DNA of 64,000 nucleotides from Candidatus Brevundimonas colombiensis (GCA_029202665.1 CP119326.1:124001-188000); one strand, 5' to 3'. Counted from the stretch's first letter, positions 23,451-32,312 are shown. Program-made: numbers and translations. The notes: generated by a model not told the origin, from the letters alone.

Positions 23451-26400
23451 CTAGAAGCGATAGGTCAGTCCGAAGCGAAGCGTATGGGTGCTGGCGTCGT
23501 TTCTCGCCCGGCGCCCGACAATCTTGTCTGACGTCCCGGGCTCCGTGATATAGACAAAGTAGTCCCCGGTCTCCGGATTGATGTCGATCTCACCGGTCAC
23601 AGGATTATAGTAGAAGTCGGAGCCCACCTGATAGGCTTTACCAATACCGGCCCTAGCGTCTTCGAAGACAAAGTCCTTTTCACCGAAATCCGTATAGAGA
23701 TATTCACCACGCAGGGACCAGCGATTGCTCAGTGCGAATTCTAGGCCGCCGCCCAATGTCCAACCGTTTCTGACGCGCTTCTCGACTTCGACGAAAAAGG
23801 GGTTGGTGAAAGTGCCATAGCGGTTGTTGGCGGTCAGATTCATATAGGACGCGGTATCCCTGTATTGGGTCCGCCTCTGAGCCTCGCTCATCCAGGCAGG
23901 GCCGCCGGCGACATAGACCAAGGCTCGCCCGACGGCGTAGCCGATCCGCGCCCGCAGCGCGGCCGTCCAGTCGAACTCATATACGGTCCCGGCTTGTATC
24001 CGCGCCTCGTCGGGGTACGCATTCGTTCCGTCGGGAAAACGGATCATCTGGACCTCCGTCGAGATGGCGTACTGGTTGGTCTTGGGCTGTCCCCAGGACC
24101 CGTCCGCCTCGACGCCGACGACCCAGCGGCCGAACTGCCGATCATAGCCCGCCAGGAGACCGATCCGGGCGTCATCGGCGCGAATGTCGGCCGATTCGCT
24201 GGCGGCGATCGCGTTCGCCGTTCCGTCACCCCATGTCGTCTCGCCCTGGCTCTGCAGCCACTCATGACCACCGACCACGCCCAGCCTGAATCCGGACCAG
24301 TCCCCGTCGAACTCGCCCCAGGCCGCGCCGGAGTCCAGAACATCCGCGACGGAGCGGGCACGGCGCGACAGGGAATCCCGCTGAGGAGGTCCGCCGAAAC
24401 GACTGGTCAAGGACAGTCTAAAGGTGCGGCCCGGCGACGGCATCAGGCCCAGAGTCAGGGCGTCCATGTAATATTGGTCGGTGACGTTATCGACGGCGAA
24501 GTCCAGGCTCAGGTTGTCGTTGATACGATAGGCGGCCCACAGATCCACAAGATCGTACGGCTGCCAGTCGATGACGGTGAGCGAGCTCGCGAATGTCAGA
24601 ATCGTCGCCTCACGATCTCCGACGTGGTTATACCGCGCGCCCAAGGTCAGGCGCTCGTCCAGCAGTCGCGCGCCGACGGTAAGGGACGCCGCCTCTTTGG
24701 GCGGAATATGCGCGGGGCTATACCCGTTCGTGGTGTTGCTTTCCGAGCAGAGCCCGTCCTTGTCGCAGAACTGGGTATGGGTATAGAGGGTGGCGCCCAG
24801 TTCACCGAAGAAACGGCCCGTGTCGTAGCGGGCGCTCAACTCCAGACCCTGGAACTCGGCCCGGTCGATGTTGTAGATGCTGAGGCCGCCGCGGGTCAGA
24901 TAGTCGTCGATGTGGTTCGAGAAGACCGAAATCTTGGTCTGGAGCACGTCTCCGGCAAGGAAGGCGGAATCCTTCTGGTAGTTGACCCCGAACTCGATGT
25001 TCCGGGCGTGCTCGGGACGCAGATCGACGTTGGGCATGGCGTACAGACTGAAGCCCGTCGTGGCTTCGAACAGGCTGGCCGGGCGGATGGCCTCTGAGTA
25101 TCGGGCATAGACCTGCAACCCGGGCGCCACCTCGGCCAGGGCCGACAGCATCGGGGCGACCCCGTCGCTCTCTTCGTGGTTATAGCCCGTGACGTCGCCG
25201 ACGCTGGTCAGTCTGTTATCCTGCGACTCCGCCTTGGTGTATCGCAGCGCGCCGTTCAGGGTCAGCCAGTCCCAGGGCTTCACCTCGCCGGCGATGAAGG
25301 CGCTGTATTCATCGCGCCAGCCGTCGCGAGGTTCGACGAACGCCGTATATCCGGAGTTGTTCTTGTAGTTTTCCCAGCCGTCCGGCGCCGAGAGTTCCTC
25401 ACGGGTGTAGGAAACGCCGTAGTTCAGCTTGAGATCGCCCAAGGGCGTATCGAGCGACGAGGTGTTCGACAGATTCAGGCCCCAGCGGTCCGACTGGCTC
25501 ATATAGGCCGCGTCCTGCGGCACGGTGGTCCAGGAATAGCGATACAGGGTCTCGATGCGGGTGTAGTTCTGGGTCGCCCAGGCGTCGGCGCGCAGGTCGA
25601 TCAGACGACTGTCTTGGGGCTTGTAGCGATACCGCGCCGTATAGGTGTCGACCTCCGTGCGGCTCAACGGCGCCTGAAGCGCCCCGCCGAAGCGGATGAT
25701 CTGCGACGGCATCATCTCGCCGAAGTCGCTCTCATAGCGCATGTAGGCTAGGTCCAGCGCCTGTTCGTCGGTCGGACGGATGATCGCGCGCAACAGGTAG
25801 GAGACGTTGTCCTGGGAAGTGCTGAGCACCTCCTCGCCGAAATTGTAGCGTTGCAGGACATTGCCCAGCGCGCCCGTTCCGCCCGGCGGTATGATCCCGT
25901 GCTCGCCGCCGAAATAGTTGCCCAGTTTGCGATGGGCATAGGCCGCAACCAGATCGAACCTCTCGAAACGGCCGCCGACCGCCAGGCTCACGCTCTTGCC
26001 GTCGCTGAAGTCCAGGGCGTCCGGACGGTCGAAGCGCTCGGGCGCGCCAGTCCCCGTTCCCGGCGTGGCGACGGGCGGCGGCGCCACGGTGTTTCCAGTC
26101 ACACCGACCCGCGCCTGCATGCCGAAACGACCACCTCGCGCGACCAGATCATTGATGCCGATGGTGCTGACCCGCACCACGCCGCCGGTCGCCCCGACCC
26201 CGTCCGCGGCGGCGCTCGGCCCCTTTTCGATGACGACGTCGCCCAGCAGATCAGGATCCAGATAGGTGCGCCCCGCCACGCCGGAATAGCCGCGATAGAC
26301 GGTGGATTGCTGGAGCGCGCCGTCGATCACCACTGGAACCCGGTCCATGCCCTGCATGCCGCGGATATTGACGTCCAGGGCGCCGGAGTTGCGGTTGTCA

Positions 26401-26984
26401 CCGTTGAGGACGCCGGGCGTGCCGCTCAGGAAGTCGCCCGTCGAGACGCCGCGGTTCCGCTGGATCCTGTCCTGCGAAATATAGGCGCTGGATCCAGCCG
26501 TTCGATACGGACGATCCTCGCCCTCCGGACCAGCCTGCGCCCCTGCGCCAACGGTCCCGGCCTGTTCGTCCGCGCCCTGGACCCGCACCGTTCCCAGCAG
26601 GATCGCGTCTCCCGAAACCTGTGGCGCCCGCTCCAGAGTGACCACATTGCCGTTCAGGCGGTAGGTGAAGCCCGTACCTTCTAACAGACGTCCCAGCGCC
26701 TGCATCGGCCCCGCGTTCGACGAGATGCCGGGCGACGACACGCCCCGGATCGCAGCCGCGTCGACGCTGACCTGAAGGCCCGACTGCCGGCCGAAGTCGG
26801 TCAGCGCGGCCCCCAGGGACTGAGCGGGGATGTTGAAGTCACGTGCAGCGACGGCGGCGTTCGTCTGGGCCGCCGCGGGCGCGGCCACGGCGAGGACACC
26901 GATCATGGCCGTGCTCGCCATGAGCATCCCGCCCAAGGCGCCGATACGGCGGCCGCTAAGAATGCCTTCGTTTGAAACTGTCAC
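23451..26984 (-). CDS. Haem-type TonB receptor with STN domain, fused to second OM beta-barrel
   Basis: A very large receptor (about 1177 residues from the GTG at 26984, which has GGAGCG upstream; an ATG at 27017 is in frame). Order: signal peptide; STN secretin/TonB signalling domain (FNIPAQSLGAALTDFGRQSG); plug (FLSGTPGVLNGDNRNSGAL, VNIRGMQGMDRVPVVIDGAL); a TonB-receptor barrel with hints of haem-receptor signatures (EAIRPASLFEATTGF, NVDLRPEHARNIEFG) that ends properly at TFRLSLTSRF (Phe codon 24396-24398). About 314 residues then follow that read as a separate porin-like barrel (WSGFRLGVVGGHEW, LLAGYDRQFGRWVVGVEAD, LRGEYLYTDFGEKDF) ending HTLRFGLTYRF. The STN domain and the upstream sigma/FecR pair indicate cell-surface signalling. 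The C-terminal extension is exceptional. Confidence 0.88.
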   Translation of the reverse strand: MTVSNEGILSGRRIGALGGMLMASTAMIGVLAVAAPAAAQTNAAVAARDFNIPAQSLGAALTDFGRQSGLQVSVDAAAIRGVSSPGISSNAGPMQALGRLLEGTGFTYRLNGNVVTLERAPQVSGDAILLGTVRVQGADEQAGTVGAGAQAGPEGEDRPYRTAGSSAYISQDRIQRNRGVSTGDFLSGTPGVLNGDNRNSGALDVNIRGMQGMDRVPVVIDGALQQSTVYRGYSGVAGRTYLDPDLLGDVVIEKGPSAAADGVGATGGVVRVSTIGINDLVARGGRFGMQARVGVTGNTVAPPPVATPGTGTGAPERFDRPDALDFSDGKSVSLAVGGRFERFDLVAAYAHRKLGNYFGGEHGIIPPGGTGALGNVLQRYNFGEEVLSTSQDNVSYLLRAIIRPTDEQALDLAYMRYESDFGEMMPSQIIRFGGALQAPLSRTEVDTYTARYRYKPQDSRLIDLRADAWATQNYTRIETLYRYSWTTVPQDAAYMSQSDRWGLNLSNTSSLDTPLGDLKLNYGVSYTREELSAPDGWENYKNNSGYTAFVEPRDGWRDEYSAFIAGEVKPWDWLTLNGALRYTKAESQDNRLTSVGDVTGYNHEESDGVAPMLSALAEVAPGLQVYARYSEAIRPASLFEATTGFSLYAMPNVDLRPEHARNIEFGVNYQKDSAFLAGDVLQTKISVFSNHIDDYLTRGGLSIYNIDRAEFQGLELSARYDTGRFFGELGATLYTHTQFCDKDGLCSESNTTNGYSPAHIPPKEAASLTVGARLLDERLTLGARYNHVGDREATILTFASSLTVIDWQPYDLVDLWAAYRINDNLSLDFAVDNVTDQYYMDALTLGLMPSPGRTFRLSLTSRFGGPPQRDSLSRRARSVADVLDSGAAWGEFDGDWSGFRLGVVGGHEWLQSQGETTWGDGTANAIAASESADIRADDARIGLLAGYDRQFGRWVVGVEADGSWGQPKTNQYAISTEVQMIRFPDGTNAYPDEARIQAGTVYEFDWTAALRARIGYAVGRALVYVAGGPAWMSEAQRRTQYRDTASYMNLTANNRYGTFTNPFFVEVEKRVRNGWTLGGGLEFALSNRWSLRGEYLYTDFGEKDFVFEDARAGIGKAYQVGSDFYYNPVTGEIDINPETGDYFVYITEPGTSDKIVGRRARNDASTHTLRFGLTYRF

Positions 26985-27017
26985 GCCCCGCGCTCCATTA
27001 TTCGGATCACAATGCAA

Positions 27018-27107
27018 ATGCCACGCAACTGCATCGCCTACACGTCAAGGACGAACGAGGCCGGCCGTGTTTCGGAAGAAATCCGTTCTTTTTGGAAGCC
27101 GGCGGGA
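27018..27107. promoter_or_regulatory. Leader between fecR and haem receptor gene
   Basis: The 90-base gap between the FecR stop and the receptor start is AT-richer than its surroundings and contains ATGCA...TGCAT arms around 27011-27033 (just overlapping the extended receptor frame). In FecIR systems the receptor promoter served by the ECF sigma lies here. I cannot assign -35/-10 elements with confidence. Confidence 0.25.
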
Positions 27108-28106
27108 TCAGTCGAAAGAAATCGTCATGATCCAGGGCGAGATGCGCCGCACCGAGGCGCCATTGGCGCGCGACAGGGCGGTCAGTGCGCCGACCGGATC
27201 GTTCAGGTCATAAACCCCCGTGACGCGATCCGAATTGAGGCGATGGCCCCGCGCCAGGATCACCCCGCCGTACCAGGGCCGCAGCGCGTCGACGACCTCG
27301 GCGACGGGCCTGCCTTCCACGATCAGTTGCTTGCGGCGCCAGGCCGCGACATTCTCGGGATCGGTTGCAAACGGCTGCAGATCTCCCGTGGGGCCCAGAT
27401 GGACCCCCTCGCCCGCTGTCAGTTCACGACTGGCTCCTGTCTCTGCCTGAACGCGCACCCTGCCGTGCCGAACTCCGACCAAAGGCTGGTCGGAAGCCGA
27501 ACGCACCTCGAAGCCGGTGCCGAGGACCGTCGTCTTGAGGCGCGAGGACGATACTGTGAATGGACGATCCGGATTGCGCGCGACTTCAAAATAGGCGTCG
27601 CCACGAAGCAGGCGGACCCGGCGCGTCTCGCCCTCGAAGTCGACCGACACCGCGCTGCGCGGCGCCAGGGTCAGGACGCTGCCGTCCTGAAGCTGGACGG
27701 TGCAGAGTTGGTGAACGCCGCTCATGTAGTCGGAACGGATGCTGAGAACGGCGTCCGGCGCGACCGCCACGGCGACCATCGCCGCGATCGAGGCGGCGAC
27801 GGCTGCAACCGCTGTCCGACGGGTGAGCCTGGGACCAATCTGGCGGCCCCGGGCTGTCGCGTTTCTTCGACGCTGGAAAACCATCCCCAAGGTTCGCGCT
27901 GGCGCGGCCCCCGCCTGCTCCAGGGCCACAGTCATGGTCTGCGAGACGCGCCCCAGCTCGGCCCAGGCCGAAGCGTTGGCCGGCGCGGCGACAATCCAAG
28001 CCTCGAACGCCTCATAGACTTCGGCATCCTCGGCCTCACGAAGGCGGAGGAGCCAGTCGGTCGCCTCTTGGTCGGCTCCGCGGCGAACTTCAGCGTCAAG
28101 GCTCAT
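27108..28106 (-). CDS. fecR: FecR-family anti-sigma/transmembrane sensor
   Basis: A 332-residue FecR-type regulator that relays the signal from the STN domain of the receptor to the ECF sigma factor. The N-terminal cytoplasmic DUF4880-like part (EATDWLLRLREAEDAEVYEAFEAWI) is followed by one membrane helix (RRTAVAAVAASIAAMVAVAVA region), then the FecR domain (VQLQDGSVLTLAPRSAVSV, LLRGDAYFEVARNPDRPFTV, GTGFEVRS) and a C-terminal DUF4974-like domain (VAEVVDALRPWYGG). The ATG at 28106 gives the standard N-terminus; the longer frame upstream overlaps the sigma gene and is not used. Confidence 0.93.
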   Translation of the reverse strand: MSLDAEVRRGADQEATDWLLRLREAEDAEVYEAFEAWIVAAPANASAWAELGRVSQTMTVALEQAGAAPARTLGMVFQRRRNATARGRQIGPRLTRRTAVAAVAASIAAMVAVAVAPDAVLSIRSDYMSGVHQLCTVQLQDGSVLTLAPRSAVSVDFEGETRRVRLLRGDAYFEVARNPDRPFTVSSSRLKTTVLGTGFEVRSASDQPLVGVRHGRVRVQAETGASRELTAGEGVHLGPTGDLQPFATDPENVAAWRRKQLIVEGRPVAEVVDALRPWYGGVILARGHRLNSDRVTGVYDLNDPVGALTALSRANGASVRRISPWIMTISFD

Positions 28107-28203
28107 CGGACAGTCCCGGGGCCCGAGGGCATAGCGCGCAGTCCAAGGAGATTGCGCTTTAGAGAAAAGACGTATGGACGTCGTGGTTTTTCCCCCATGG
28201 CTG

Positions 28204-28749
28204 TCATTTTTCCGAATGCTCCCGCAAAGCCGCACGGCAGCGCTCGACACCCTCAACGACGAGTTGGTGTGCGGTCGTTACGGACACGCCAAGACTCTCG
28301 GCGATGTCCTTGAGGCGCGCGCCATCCAATCGGTGCATGGCGACAGCCGTCCGCATCCGATGCGGCATCTCCGACATAACGGTCATTACCCGGCGCAGTG
28401 CGTCGCGTGAAACGGCGGCGGCTTCTGGTCCAGGGACAGGTTCCGGCGCCGTGGCCAGAGATAGCTCATCACCAACGAACCGCCTCTGTTCGAAGCTGCG
28501 CCGACGAAGCCTGTCCAAGGCCAGATTGCGCACTGTCCGGTAAAGGTAGGCTTCGGGACGATCCGCGCCCGCTAGACCTTCCGAACCTTGCAATCGAATC
28601 CACGCGTCCTGCACGACATCTTCCGCGGCCCCGGGATCGCGCAGGATGACGGCGACATATTCGACAAGCCCGGATCGGTGATCTTGAAACAGTCGCAGGA
28701 GATCGGAAGAGGCTGGCAAATCGGCCACCTTCCGTGGGCGAAGACGCAA
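28204..28749 (-). CDS. FecI-like ECF sigma factor
   Basis: An extracytoplasmic-function sigma factor of 170-181 residues. Region 2 is visible in LVEYVAVILRDPGAAEDVVQDAWIRLQ with the hallmark AEDVVQDAW, and region 4 in MPHRMRTAVAMHRLDGARLKDIAESLGVSVTTAHQLV. The start is uncertain: TTG at 28749 or GTG at 28728. It leads the leftward haem operon and would direct RNA polymerase to the receptor promoter when the receptor senses its ligand. An IS5 element ends about 180 bases upstream, so promoter architecture may have been altered. Confidence 0.93.
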   Translation of the reverse strand: MRLRPRKVADLPASSDLLRLFQDHRSGLVEYVAVILRDPGAAEDVVQDAWIRLQGSEGLAGADRPEAYLYRTVRNLALDRLRRRSFEQRRFVGDELSLATAPEPVPGPEAAAVSRDALRRVMTVMSEMPHRMRTAVAMHRLDGARLKDIAESLGVSVTTAHQLVVEGVERCRAALREHSEK

Positions 28750-28928
28750 TGATCCCGGCTAGATGAGACCCAATCGCATCTATGGCAAGAGCGTTACCGT
28801 GAGGGACTAAGCCGCATTCGAACTGCCGGTCTGATTTCTGACAATGACGCTCAGGCGCGAAAAGATATGTCTGTTCGCTGTCGGCATTCGTCATCGCCAG
28901 ATATGTGGAACAGGCAGAGATACGACCC

Positions 28929-29757
28929 CTAGGCTCAGGAATCATAGCCATAAGAGTACGATAGCGGCCAAGGCGATGGAGGACAGAAAGACGGTGGGGC
29001 AGATCGTAGCGGGTGGCGATGCGCCGCCAGTCCTGCAGCCTGCGGAACATGATTTCGATGCGGTTGCGCTGCTTGTAGCGGCGCTTGTCGTAGCGGATGG
29101 ATCGCTTCGGGTTTTGCGGCCTGGGATGCCGGTCGTGATCACCTTGGCCTGCAAGGCGTCCCTGAACCAGTCTGCGTCATAGCCCCTGTCGCCGAACAGC
29201 CATTGCGCCTTGGGCAGACTGTCCAGCAGGGCGGCGGCGCCGGTGTAGTCGCCAACCTGACCCGCTGTCATGAACAGGCTGATCGGCCGTCCGTTGGCAT
29301 CGGTCACAGCGTGGAGTTTGGTGTTCATCCCGCCTTTCGTGCCACCGATCAGTCGCCCGAGGCCCTTTTTTACCGCTAGGCTCGAAGCCGTGCGGTGCGC
29401 CTTTAGGTAGGTCCCGTCGATCATCACAGTGCGACGCTCGGTCTTAGCGCCACACAGCCCTTCCATCATTCGAACGAACACGCCTGCCTCGCTCCACCGC
29501 TTCCAGCGATTGTAGAGCGTTTTGTGCGGCCCGTAGGCCGTCGGCGCATCCCGCCAGCGCAGGCCGTTGCGGTTCACGAAGATGATCCCGCTCAACAGCC
29601 GGCGGTCATCCACTCTGGGCCTGCCGTGGCTCTTGGGGAAGGAAGGTTCCAGCCGAGCCATCTGCTCGTCTGTAAGCCAATATAGGTCGCTCATATCCAG
29701 ACTCCTCAGGAGCCTGAATCAGATCGCGCACCTCACATCAATGGGTCCTGAGCCTAG
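28929..29757 (-). mobile_element. IS5-family insertion sequence
   Basis: About 829 bases bounded by terminal inverted repeats: CTAGGCTCAGGA at 28929-28940 and TCCTGAGCCTAG at 29746-29757. CTAG at both ends fits the YTAR target preference of this family. It contains one transposase gene, which is frameshifted. It lies between the ECF sigma gene of the haem operon and tRNA-Ser. A much older relative is at 18590. Confidence 0.85.
28942..29694 (-). pseudogene. IS5-family transposase with two compensating frameshifts
   Basis: The 250-codon frame begins as a normal IS5/IS427-type transposase (LTDEQMARLEPSFPKSHGRP; LRWRDAPTAYGPHKTLYNRW; first catalytic Asp in MIDGTYLKAHRTAS; second in FGDRGYDADWFRDAL). 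After PGRKTRSDP the frame is wrong for about 38 codons and then returns for the normal ending CPTVFLSSIALAAIVLLWL. Reading the neighbouring frame across this stretch restores RYDKRRYKQRNRIEIMF and DWRRIATRYD, so one base was lost near 29095 and two near 29000. The out-of-frame part includes the Glu of the DDE triad, so this copy should be inactive. Some IS5 subgroups use frameshifting, but two opposite shifts argue for mutation. Confidence 0.82.
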
Positions 29758-29795
29758 AGGTTTCGATGCAGAGCAAGAGGAGTTGCTAGGGTGCG

Positions 29796-29885
29796 TGGCG
29801 GACAGAGAGGGATTCGAACCCTCGGTAGGCTTTCACCTACACACGCTTTCCAAGCGTGCGCGATCGACCACTCCGCCACCTGTCC
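29796..29885 (-). tRNA. tRNA-Ser (GGA anticodon)
   Basis: A complete 90-base serine tRNA on the minus strand. The acceptor stem pairs GGACAGG (29885-29879) with the 3' side near 29800-29806; the anticodon stem-loop reads CACGC-TTGGAAA-GCGTG giving anticodon GGA; a long class II variable arm (GTAGGTGAAAGCCTAC) and the T-loop GGTTCGAATCC are clear. The discriminator G is followed by an encoded CCA. It reads UCC/UCU serine codons. The IS5 element lies about 40 bases downstream of its 3' end. Confidence 0.97.
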
Positions 29886-30023
29886 GTTTCACGCCAGCTC
29901 GTGCGCGCCGCCGGAGGTCGATCCGGCGGGAGGCGGGCCTGATAGAACACCCTCGCCCCCTCGGCAAGCGCCTCTCGCATCCCCATATGAGATCAAAGCC
30001 ATTTTCCGATGAGGGACCCGCCC

Positions 30024-30674
30024 ATGCTGTTCAAGAAAAGCGCCGAACTTCCCACGCCCGAGACCGCCCTGCCCGGCCGCGCCGAGCCACTGGCCACCGA
30101 CGCCAACCATGTGGTCAACGGCCATCCGCTGAAAGGCCCCTATCCCGAAGGTTTCCAGACGGCGATTTTCGGCATGGGCTGTTTCTGGGGCGTGGAGCGC
30201 ATTTTCTGGCAGCTGCCGGGCGTGTGGGTGACCTCGGCCGGCTATTCAGGCGGGATCACGCCCAATCCGACCTATGAGGAGACCTGCACGGGCCGCACCG
30301 GTCATACGGAGGTGGTCAAGGTGGTGTTCGATCCGGCCGTCATCACCTATGCTGAACTGCTGAAGGCCTTTTGGGAGAATCACGACCCGACCCAAGGCAT
30401 GCGCCAGGGCAACGACGTCGGCACCACCTATCGCTCGGCCATCTATACGCTGAACGCCGAACAGCAGGCCGAGGCGCAATCCTCGCGCGACGCCTACCAG
30501 GGCGCCCTGACGAAGGCCGGGCGCGGGGCCATCACCACCGAGATCGAACCGACCGGCGACTATTTCTACGCCGAGGGCTATCATCAGGGCTATCTGGCCA
30601 AGAACCCGGCCGGATACTGCGGCATCGGCGGGACGGGCGTGGTCTGCCCCATCGGCGTGGGCGTGGACGCCTGA
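30024..30674 (+). CDS. msrA: Peptide-methionine (S)-S-oxide reductase MsrA
   Basis: Repairs oxidised methionine. The 216-residue protein has the catalytic motif GCFWG (Cys53), the conserved SAGYSGG and TGHTEVVKVVFDP blocks, and resolving cysteines near the C-terminus (GYCGIGGTGVVCP). ATG 30024 follows GAGGGACC; an in-frame ATG at 30009 is less well placed. No export signal. It is followed by a perfect GC hairpin. Confidence 0.96.
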   Translation: MLFKKSAELPTPETALPGRAEPLATDANHVVNGHPLKGPYPEGFQTAIFGMGCFWGVERIFWQLPGVWVTSAGYSGGITPNPTYEETCTGRTGHTEVVKVVFDPAVITYAELLKAFWENHDPTQGMRQGNDVGTTYRSAIYTLNAEQQAEAQSSRDAYQGALTKAGRGAITTEIEPTGDYFYAEGYHQGYLAKNPAGYCGIGGTGVVCPIGVGVDA

Positions 30675-30686
30675 TCCATCCGATGC

Positions 30687-30711
30687 GGCCGCCGGGTTTC
30701 GTCCGGCGGCC
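30687..30711. terminator. Perfect hairpin after msrA
   Basis: GGCCGCCGG at 30687-30695 pairs exactly with CCGGCGGCC at 30703-30711 around a 7-base loop, just after the msrA stop codon. No long U-tract follows. Confidence 0.55.
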
Positions 30712-30747
30712 GACCGGCTTATGAGCGACGAAACCGTGGGAGCCATC

Positions 30748-32067
30748 ATGTCCGCCTTCGTCCATCCCGACGATATCCGCAGCCGGTTCTCGGCCGCCCT
30801 GTCAGCCCTGTACCGGGCCGAGGTGCCGCAGTACGGCGATCTGCTGACGCTGGTGGCGGACATCAATGCGACCGTGCTGAAAGCCGATGCGGCGGGCGCC
30901 GACCGGCTGGCGGCCTCGGGCGAACTGGCCCGGCTGTCGGAGGAACGCCACGGCGCCATCCGCGTCGGCACGGCGGACGAACTGGCGACTATCGCCCGCG
31001 CCTTCGCGGTCATGGGGATGGCGCCGGTCAGCTATTACAATCTGGCGCCGGCGGGGGTGCCGGTGCATTCCACCGCCTTCCGGCCGGTCGATCCGGCGGC
31101 CTTGGCGCGCAATCCGTTTCGGGTCTTCTGCTCGCTGTTGCGGCTGGAGCTTATCGAGGACGAAGCCTTGCGGGCCGAAGCCGGCGAGACCCTGGCCCGG
31201 CGCGACATCTTCACCCCCGGAGCGCGCGCGCTGATCGAGACGGCCGAGCGCGAGGGCGGGCTGGACACCGATCAGGCCGACCGCTTCGTCGCCGAACTGC
31301 TGGAGACCTTCCGCTGGCACGCTGAGGCGACGGTCAGCGCGACGACCTATGAACGGCTGGTCGCGGCGCACCGGCTGATCGCCGACGTGGTCAGTTTCAA
31401 GGGGCCGCACATCAACCATCTGACGCCGCGCACCCTGGACATCGACGCCGCCCAGGCCGCCATGCCCGCGCGCGGCATCGCGCCCAAGGAAACCATCGAG
31501 GGGCCGCCCGCCCGCGCCTGCCCCATCCTGCTGCGCCAGACCAGTTTCAAGGCCCTGCAGGAGGCGATCACCTTCCCCGGCGCCGACGGCCCCACGGCCG
31601 GCGCCCACACCGCCCGCTTCGGCGAGATCGAGCAACGCGGCTGCGCCCTGACGCCCTCCGGCCGCGCCCTGTACGATCAGGCCCTGGCGACCAGGGACTT
31701 CTCCGCCCTGCCCGACGACTGGGATGGGTTGCGCCGAGGCGAACTGGCCTGGTTCCGTTATCGTCCGACGCCGCAGGGGCTGGCGACACGGGTCGAAACC
31801 GCCGACCTGGACGCCCTGATCGCCCAAGGCTGCGTCGTCGCCGAGCCGATCACCTACGAGGACTTCCTGCCCGTCAGCGCGGCCGGCATCTTCCAGTCCA
31901 ACCTGGGCGCCGAGGCCCGCCAGATCGCCTATGACGTCGATCCCGCCCGCGCCGCTTTCGAAACCGCCCTGGGTCGCCCGGTCCAGGACGAGATGACCCT
32001 GTACCGCGCAGAACAAGACGCCAGTATCGCCGCCACCCTGAAGGCGTTGGGGCTCGGGCAGGACTGA
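30748..32067 (+). CDS. hglS: 2-oxoadipate dioxygenase/decarboxylase (HglS/YdcJ, DUF1338)
   Basis: A 439-residue Fe(II) enzyme of the VOC-fold DUF1338 family, which converts 2-oxoadipate to D-2-hydroxyglutarate in D-lysine/pipecolate catabolism. The N-terminal HPDDIRSRFSAALSALYRAE, the metal-binding His68 in ERHGAIRVGT, GPHINHLTPRTLD (His221/His224) and Glu293/295 in RFGEIEQRG match the H70/H226/E294 ligands known for HglS. ATG 30748 follows GTGGGAGCC; an upstream ATG at 30721 is possible. It appears monocistronic; no other lysine-catabolic genes are adjacent. Confidence 0.88.
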   Translation: MSAFVHPDDIRSRFSAALSALYRAEVPQYGDLLTLVADINATVLKADAAGADRLAASGELARLSEERHGAIRVGTADELATIARAFAVMGMAPVSYYNLAPAGVPVHSTAFRPVDPAALARNPFRVFCSLLRLELIEDEALRAEAGETLARRDIFTPGARALIETAEREGGLDTDQADRFVAELLETFRWHAEATVSATTYERLVAAHRLIADVVSFKGPHINHLTPRTLDIDAAQAAMPARGIAPKETIEGPPARACPILLRQTSFKALQEAITFPGADGPTAGAHTARFGEIEQRGCALTPSGRALYDQALATRDFSALPDDWDGLRRGELAWFRYRPTPQGLATRVETADLDALIAQGCVVAEPITYEDFLPVSAAGIFQSNLGAEARQIAYDVDPARAAFETALGRPVQDEMTLYRAEQDASIAATLKALGLGQD

Positions 32068-32312
32068 TTTTCTGACGCCCGGCAGGCGCGTGATGATCCA
32101 ATCGATCATTTGGCGCACGAAGCCGCGATGGCGATGACCCTGCCCACTGCACCTTGCGCCAGGGGATTTCGCTGCAGGCGGGCGAGATGACATTTGGAGA
32201 ACCGGCGCACCCTATGTCGGACTATAGGGCCGCCGCGCTGTAGCGCGCCCAAGAAGCTCGCTTGAACCCCGCCCCGTCCCGCTCTAAGCCAAGGGGACAA
32301 CAGGAGCATATC
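32068..32312. other. Intergenic region without recognised gene
   Basis: A 245-base gap upstream of the 26-codon membrane peptide gene. It contains short GC-rich stem-loop potentials around 32210-32260 but no recognisable RNA family or operator. It presumably carries the promoter for the small gene and the downstream SDR-folB pair. Confidence 0.3.

Noticed and set aside
29796..29885. Genomic-island attachment site in tRNA-Ser
   Set aside because: The tRNA end is complete with CCA, and I found no integrase gene or second copy of the tRNA 3' end in the window; only an IS is adjacent.
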